Part shown: one piece after another, positions 59,876-64,000 of the stretch | Layout of the letters: each line of letters opens with the position of its first letter | Position numbering within the stretch: the stretch's first letter is position 1 | From: Arthrobacter sp. fls2-241-R2A-200 | Lineage (GTDB): Bacteria > Actinomycetota > Actinomycetes > Actinomycetales > Micrococcaceae | Length of the DNA: 64,000 nt | NCBI RefSeq assembly: GCF_030209745.1 | Contig: NZ_JARVRJ010000009.1 | Location: 186,001 to 250,000, forward strand | Direction of reading: 5' to 3' | Translations under genes and position numbers: made by a program | The notes under the pieces: generated by a model | Database searches by the model: none | Seen by the model: only the letters and a program-made list of their open reading frames with translations | What the model was told of the DNA's origin: nothing

Positions 59876-60706
59876 ATGGCAGAAGAAACCAGGCCCCACC
59901 CGTCCACATCGATCTACCGGAACGGCCATGACATCGAATGCTGGCTCACGGATATGGACGGCGTCCTTGTCCACGAGAACCAAGCCATTCCCGGCGCGTC
60001 CGAGCTTATCCAGCGCTGGGTGGACACTTCCAAGCGCTTCCTTGTGCTGACCAACAACTCGATCTTCACCCCGCGCGACCTCGCCGCCAGGCTTCGTGCC
60101 TCTGGCTTGGAAGTTCCCGAAGAGAACATCTGGACATCCGCGCTGGCCACTGCCCAGTTCCTGAAGGACCAGGTTCAGTCCTCGGACTCCGGGAACCGCG
60201 CGTACACGATTGGTGAAGCCGGCCTCACCACGGCCCTGCACGAGGCGGGGTTCATCCTGACGGACACCGACCCCGATTTTGTGGTGCTGGGCGAAACCCG
60301 GACCTACTCTTTCGAAGCGATCACCATGGCCGTCCGTCACATCCTGGCCGGTGCCCGCTTCATTGCCACCAATCCGGACGCCACCGGCCCTTCCAAAGAC
60401 GGTCCCATGCCCGCAACGGGCGCCATTGCCGCCATGATCACCAAGGCCACCGGCCGCGAACCGTACATCGTGGGCAAGCCGAATCCCATGATGTTCCGTT
60501 CCGCCATGAACCAGATCGATGCGCACTCCGAGACCACGGCCATGATCGGGGACCGCATGGACACGGACATCGTGGCCGGAATGGAAGCCGGGCTCCACAC
60601 GGTCCTGGTGCTCAGCGGCATCACCCAGCGCGAAGAAATAGTGTCCTTCCCGTTCAGGCCCAACCAGATCCTGAACTCCGTGGCGGACCTCAAGAGCCAG
60701 ATCTAA
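59876..60706 (+). CDS. HAD-IIA (NagD-like) phosphatase
   Basis: This 276-aa phosphatase has the Asp nucleophile in WLTDMDGVLVHEN, LTNNSIFTPRDLAARL, the NagD-type cap, GKPNPMMFR and the Mg2+ site GDRMDTDIVAGMEAG. It removes phosphate from sugar phosphates or nucleotides. The ATG at 59876 has CGGAGG upstream. It is followed after 13 bp by a tyrosine-phosphatase-type gene, suggesting an operon. Confidence 0.92.
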   Translation: MAEETRPHPSTSIYRNGHDIECWLTDMDGVLVHENQAIPGASELIQRWVDTSKRFLVLTNNSIFTPRDLAARLRASGLEVPEENIWTSALATAQFLKDQVQSSDSGNRAYTIGEAGLTTALHEAGFILTDTDPDFVVLGETRTYSFEAITMAVRHILAGARFIATNPDATGPSKDGPMPATGAIAAMITKATGREPYIVGKPNPMMFRSAMNQIDAHSETTAMIGDRMDTDIVAGMEAGLHTVLVLSGITQREEIVSFPFRPNQILNSVADLKSQI

Positions 60707-60719
60707 GAGGACAACAACC

Positions 60720-61433
60720 ATGGCTGTGCTGAACCTGCGGCCCCTCCCTGGTGGCCGGATCCTCAGGGGCAGCCAGCCCTTCAATTTGGATGCCACGGCT
60801 ACGGCGGAATTTCTTGCCCAGCATGGCATCCAAACCATCGTGGACCTGCGAAGCGACCTTGAAGCTGGCTTGGTCCCGTGGCTGCTTCCTGAGGGGCCGG
60901 CCGCCGTCGAGCTTTTCCATAACCCGTTGGACCCGAACGCGATAGCCGGTTCGCTGCAAGCGGTGGAAACTGCCGAGGACCTGGGCGAGCTGTACCTGGG
61001 TTGGATCCGGTTGCGTCCGGAGTGGGTAGCCGATGCCCTCCGTCCTGCCGCCAACGGTATGCGGACACTGGTTCATTGTTCTTTGGGCAAGGACCGGACC
61101 GGGGTTGTGTCGGCCGTGGCGCTGCTCGCAGGTGGTGCGAGTCCGGACAGCATCGTGGCCGACTACTCAGCCACAACTGCCAACCTGCCGGGCCTGCTTC
61201 ACGACATGGCCGAGACGTGGCACCTCCACGTCCCGAACTCCAGACCGGAGTATTTCAGCCCCGACCTCATGATCCTGCAAAGTCCCGAGGCCGCCATGCG
61301 GCATTTCCTCACCGGGTTCGCGCAGGAGTTCGGTGATGCCCGGGCCTTCCTGCGCAAGGCTGGCCTCACCGCCGTCGAAATTCAGGCCTTGGCGTCTGGA
61401 GCCGGTGGGCCTGCGGCTGACGCGAAAATGTGA
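60720..61433 (+). CDS. Tyrosine/serine phosphatase (PTP-like)
   Basis: This 237-aa phosphatase carries the signature HCSLGKDRTG (C-x5-R loop) and the N-terminal LRGSQPF and TIVDLRSDLE of the Y_phosphatase3 (MptpB/LipA-like) family. Members act on phosphotyrosine, phosphoserine or phosphoinositides. The ATG at 60720 follows AGAGGACAAC. It is co-directional with the HAD phosphatase upstream and an alpha/beta hydrolase 63 bp downstream. Confidence 0.9.
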   Translation: MAVLNLRPLPGGRILRGSQPFNLDATATAEFLAQHGIQTIVDLRSDLEAGLVPWLLPEGPAAVELFHNPLDPNAIAGSLQAVETAEDLGELYLGWIRLRPEWVADALRPAANGMRTLVHCSLGKDRTGVVSAVALLAGGASPDSIVADYSATTANLPGLLHDMAETWHLHVPNSRPEYFSPDLMILQSPEAAMRHFLTGFAQEFGDARAFLRKAGLTAVEIQALASGAGGPAADAKM

Positions 61434-61496
61434 CCGCGCGCCTGCGCCCGGCGTCTACCATAGGTCCAGGGGTACGCCTATTGGGGGGAGTGTGTC

Positions 61497-62555
61497 ATGG
61501 GGCCGCTGCAATCGGTCGACAAGCGTGTGGAGCAACGAGCCGAGAATCGTCTGGCAGCACGGTTCGCACCGTTGCGGAAGCTTGAACTAACCATTCTGGC
61601 GGTGTTGGTCCTGGCCTTGGCCCTGGCTGCCACTCCTTGGCCGTCGGCCTTGCTGATCCGCAGGGTTTTTGAACGGGGAGCCCAAGCCACCATCGATGAA
61701 ATGACGCCCTACGTTCCCAACACTCCCGTGCAAACCCAACCGGGGGTGGTGTATCGGCCGGGGTCCACATTCGATGTCTTCAGCCCACAAGGTACGTCCT
61801 CGCCGCTTCCCACGGTTGTGTGGATTCATGGAGGCGCGTGGATCTCCGGGGCGCAGCGCGACGTCAATCCTTATCTCCGGATACTGGCCGCCGAGGGATA
61901 CACCACCATTGGCCTGAGCTACCCGATCGCGCCTGAGTCCACGTATCCGGCCGCTGTGCGGAACATCAACGAAGCGTTGGCGTACATCAAGGCGCACGCT
62001 GCGGAGCTGAACGTGGACACCAGCCGCATCGTGCTCGCCGGGGATTCCGCCGGAGCGCAACTGGCCAGCCAGATGACCACGCTCACGGTGAACCCGGAGT
62101 ACGCCGACCTCATGGGGATCAACCCTGCCCTTCAAAAGTCGGAGCTTGCTGCCACCATCCTGCATTGCGGTGTGTACGATCTGCGGGCCATGGCCCGCCT
62201 CAGGGGCATCGTGGCCTGGGGTTTCAAGACTTCCCTGTGGGCCTACACCGGAACCAAGCACTGGTCCGCCGCCCATGCAGGGGTCACAATGTCCACCATT
62301 GACTTTGTGACCCCCGATTTCCCGCCCACGTTCATCAGCGGCGGGAACGGCGACGGACTCACCCGGCTGCAGTCTGTGCCGTACAGCAACCGGCTAAAGG
62401 ATGTTGGTGTTCCGGTGACGGAACTTTTTTGGCCCGCAACGTACCAGCCGGAACTGCCGCATGAGTACCAGTTCCACCTCAATTTCAGTGAGGCACGCGA
62501 GGCGCGGGACAAGACGTTCGAGTTCCTGTCCACGTACACCGCGGGCCGGTCCTAG
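61497..62555 (+). CDS. Membrane-anchored alpha/beta hydrolase (HSL/BD-FAE-like)
   Basis: This 352-aa esterase or lipase-like protein has one N-terminal helix (about 30-47), then a hydrolase domain facing the outside. The oxyanion HGGAW, nucleophile GDSAG, an Asp in GNGDGL and a His in LPHEYQFHLNF are visible. The ATG at 61497 has GGGGGGAG upstream. It may act on ester-linked compounds at the surface. Its stop codon lies in the first of three 10-bp repeats. Confidence 0.88.
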   Translation: MGPLQSVDKRVEQRAENRLAARFAPLRKLELTILAVLVLALALAATPWPSALLIRRVFERGAQATIDEMTPYVPNTPVQTQPGVVYRPGSTFDVFSPQGTSSPLPTVVWIHGGAWISGAQRDVNPYLRILAAEGYTTIGLSYPIAPESTYPAAVRNINEALAYIKAHAAELNVDTSRIVLAGDSAGAQLASQMTTLTVNPEYADLMGINPALQKSELAATILHCGVYDLRAMARLRGIVAWGFKTSLWAYTGTKHWSAAHAGVTMSTIDFVTPDFPPTFISGGNGDGLTRLQSVPYSNRLKDVGVPVTELFWPATYQPELPHEYQFHLNFSEAREARDKTFEFLSTYTAGRS

Positions 62556-62581
62556 AACCGGCTAGAACCGGCTAGAACCGG
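62552..62581. repeat. 10-bp tandem triplication over a stop codon
   Basis: CTAGAACCGG is repeated exactly three times (62552-62561, 62562-62571, 62572-62581). The hydrolase TAG is in copy 1 and the opposite-strand permease stop is 5 bp after copy 3. Confidence 0.92.
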
Positions 62582-62585
62582 GCCC

Positions 62586-64000
62586 CTACCTCACGCTACT
62601 GGGCGTTACCGGTTCCCTCTCGAGGGAAGCCCGCTGCGGAGGTGCCGTGGATGTGGCTGCATGCCCGGCGAGCACACCCGTCTGGTGCCGGAGCTTCAGC
62701 CGGTACATCAGGACGCCGGTGAGGGCGACGGCAGCGACAAAGAGAACCCCGCCCCACTGCAGGTACCACTCGAACGGCGGAACGGAATTGTAGATTTCCG
62801 GGCGTGGCCAGATGAGGTTCAGTGTCATGGCGGCGCCCCACAGGACCGCGAGGATGTTCACCGGCAGTCCCCACTTGCCCAAACTGAAGCCCGCTTCGGT
62901 GCCGTCATTGGGCAGCGGCCACTTTTTGGCCAGGCGCCTGCGAAGCATAGGGACGGTTACCAGCAGGTAGGAGAGGTAAATCAGGACAATGCTGATGCTG
63001 GAGAGGATGGTGAAAATGGCGGGCTGGGAGACGTTCACGATCAGCGGGACGACGGCGATGATTCCGATCACGACGGCGGCGACCGTTGGGGTCTTCCGGA
63101 CGGGGTGCACCTTGCCCAAGTGACGGCTGAACGGAAGGTTGTTGTCCCGGGCCATCGCAAACATCATGCGGATGGCGGCGGCGTGGACTGCCAGCGTACA
63201 AACCACGACGGCCACCACGATGCACAGCAGGAACGCTTTGCCGAAGGGGCCGCCCAGCACGGAGAGCACCAGGTACTGCAGGCCGCCGTCGGCAGAGGCT
63301 ATCTTGGGATCGTTCAGGTTCGGGGCCGAGAGGAGTCCCGTGAGCAGGATCAGTCCGCCCAGCACAAAGGATGCTGTGACTGCCCGCAGGATGGCCTTGG
63401 GTGCCGTGCGCTTCGGGTCCTTTGTCTCTTCCCCGAGGGAGCTGGCGGTGTCAAAGCCGTACATCACGTAGCCCGATGCCATGGCACCGATGATGAACAC
63501 CCCGAAGAAGCCCAAGGGGTGGCCCGCCCCAAAACCCTTGGTCTCGAAGAGAACGCCGGGTCCGCGGACGATATGCCATGCGAGTGCGAGGGTAAGCAGC
63601 ACAGCGGCGACAAGTTCAACGAAGACGCCTACGCTGTTGATCTTGGTCATGAGCTTCACGCCGAAAGCGTTGATGAGGGTGGAGATGCCGATCATGATGC
63701 TCGCCAGCAACACCCCGTTGAGGGCAAAGTCCTCGGGACCCGTGCCGTCGCCGATGATCTGGAACCCAGACCAGATCTGGGGCAGGGTGAGCTGGAGGGC
63801 CAATGCCACGGAGCCCAGGGCCACAATTGAGGAAATCAACAACAGCCACCCGGCAAGCCAGGCGAAAGTGCCCGACGATAGCCTTTTGGCCCAGTTGTAC
63901 ACCGAGCCTGCCACGGGGTAACGCCCTGCCAGTTCAGCGAAGCACAAGGCCACCATCAGCTGCCCGACGAAGACAATGGGCCATGACCAGGCGTACGCCG
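62586..64000 (-). CDS. APC-family amino acid permease, N-terminus cut by window edge
   Basis: The visible 470 residues belong to an amino acid/polyamine/organocation transporter: CFAELAGRYPVAGSVYNWAKRL, YGFDTASSLGEETKDPKRTAPKAIL and RMMFAMARDNNLPFSRHLGKVHP. About eleven helices are present. An internal ATG at 63956 is not the start, because the frame continues as AYAWSWPIVFVGQL to the window edge. Close relatives move GABA, putrescine or other amines by proton symport. Nothing adjacent identifies the substrate. Confidence 0.92.
   Translation of the reverse strand, partial: AYAWSWPIVFVGQLMVALCFAELAGRYPVAGSVYNWAKRLSSGTFAWLAGWLLLISSIVALGSVALALQLTLPQIWSGFQIIGDGTGPEDFALNGVLLASIMIGISTLINAFGVKLMTKINSVGVFVELVAAVLLTLALAWHIVRGPGVLFETKGFGAGHPLGFFGVFIIGAMASGYVMYGFDTASSLGEETKDPKRTAPKAILRAVTASFVLGGLILLTGLLSAPNLNDPKIASADGGLQYLVLSVLGGPFGKAFLLCIVVAVVVCTLAVHAAAIRMMFAMARDNNLPFSRHLGKVHPVRKTPTVAAVVIGIIAVVPLIVNVSQPAIFTILSSISIVLIYLSYLLVTVPMLRRRLAKKWPLPNDGTEAGFSLGKWGLPVNILAVLWGAAMTLNLIWPRPEIYNSVPPFEWYLQWGGVLFVAAVALTGVLMYRLKLRHQTGVLAGHAATSTAPPQRASLEREPVTPSSVR

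Noticed and set aside
62661..63830. Plus-strand ORF of 389 codons.
   Set aside because: Antisense of the APC permease; highly charged, His/Asp-rich sequence typical of reverse membrane-protein codons.

Overview
The window is 64 kb of high-GC, gene-dense chromosome from an actinobacterium, most likely Arthrobacter or Paenarthrobacter (Micrococcaceae). The evidence is the DUF222-type HNH endonuclease, DUF503 and DUF3151 proteins, class II aldolase, purS-purQ-purL order, frequent GTG/TTG starts and many 1-4 bp stop/start overlaps. I see no rRNA, tRNA, CRISPR array, integrase, transposase or plasmid function; it reads as core chromosome mixed with catabolic and uptake islands.

Layout. 1-7080: a minus-strand operon with an OpuC/ProU-type quaternary-amine ABC importer, a formaldehyde-activating-enzyme (Fae) homologue, an enolase-superfamily enzyme and an aldehyde dehydrogenase, facing a divergent IclR regulator. 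7088-13036: an OhrR-like regulator, two proteins resembling Streptomyces subtilisin inhibitor (SSI) around a conserved unknown, and a convergent 1055-aa secreted subtilase. 13248-17987: a 2-hydroxyacid dehydrogenase and purS-purQ-purL. 18069-26887: a c-di-GMP/exopolysaccharide locus with an EAL phosphodiesterase carrying a degenerate GGDEF domain, an unknown protein, a membrane GGDEF cyclase, a BcsA-like GT2 synthase with an N-terminal MshEN-like domain, a GT39-like membrane protein and a BcsB-like envelope protein. 27030-33045: DUF503, an ABM monooxygenase, a three-gene sugar ABC importer, MmcQ/YjbR, a polysaccharide deacetylase lipoprotein and a CoA-binding protein.

33336-38462: acyl-CoA synthetase, dimethylsulfone monooxygenase (sfnG), O-acetylhomoserine sulfhydrylase (metY) and a second CoA-binding protein, in a translationally coupled operon behind a repeat-containing leader. 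38494-42466: ECF sigma factor with a proline-rich membrane partner, HNH protein, a small proline-rich protein and a SipW/TasA-type secreted protein. 42553-48491: a polar-amino-acid-type ABC importer with a Gfo/Idh/MocA dehydrogenase and a FAD amine oxidase, facing a LacI regulator across a large nested inverted repeat. 48512-54601: APP1-type phosphatase, TetR with an alpha/beta hydrolase, MarR with an MFS exporter, and a DHA2 exporter. 54799-64000: purA, an unknown protein, DUF3151-fba, SpoU methyltransferase, HAD and tyrosine phosphatases, a membrane-anchored hydrolase and a truncated APC permease.

The most interesting signals are: the c-di-GMP exopolysaccharide locus, where an MshEN-like domain appears to replace PilZ on a BcsA-like synthase; Fae in a betaine-type uptake operon; the SSI-like pair beside a subtilase; short tandem duplications overlapping stop codons at six places; and a family of CGACGGCGG-stem hairpin terminators.
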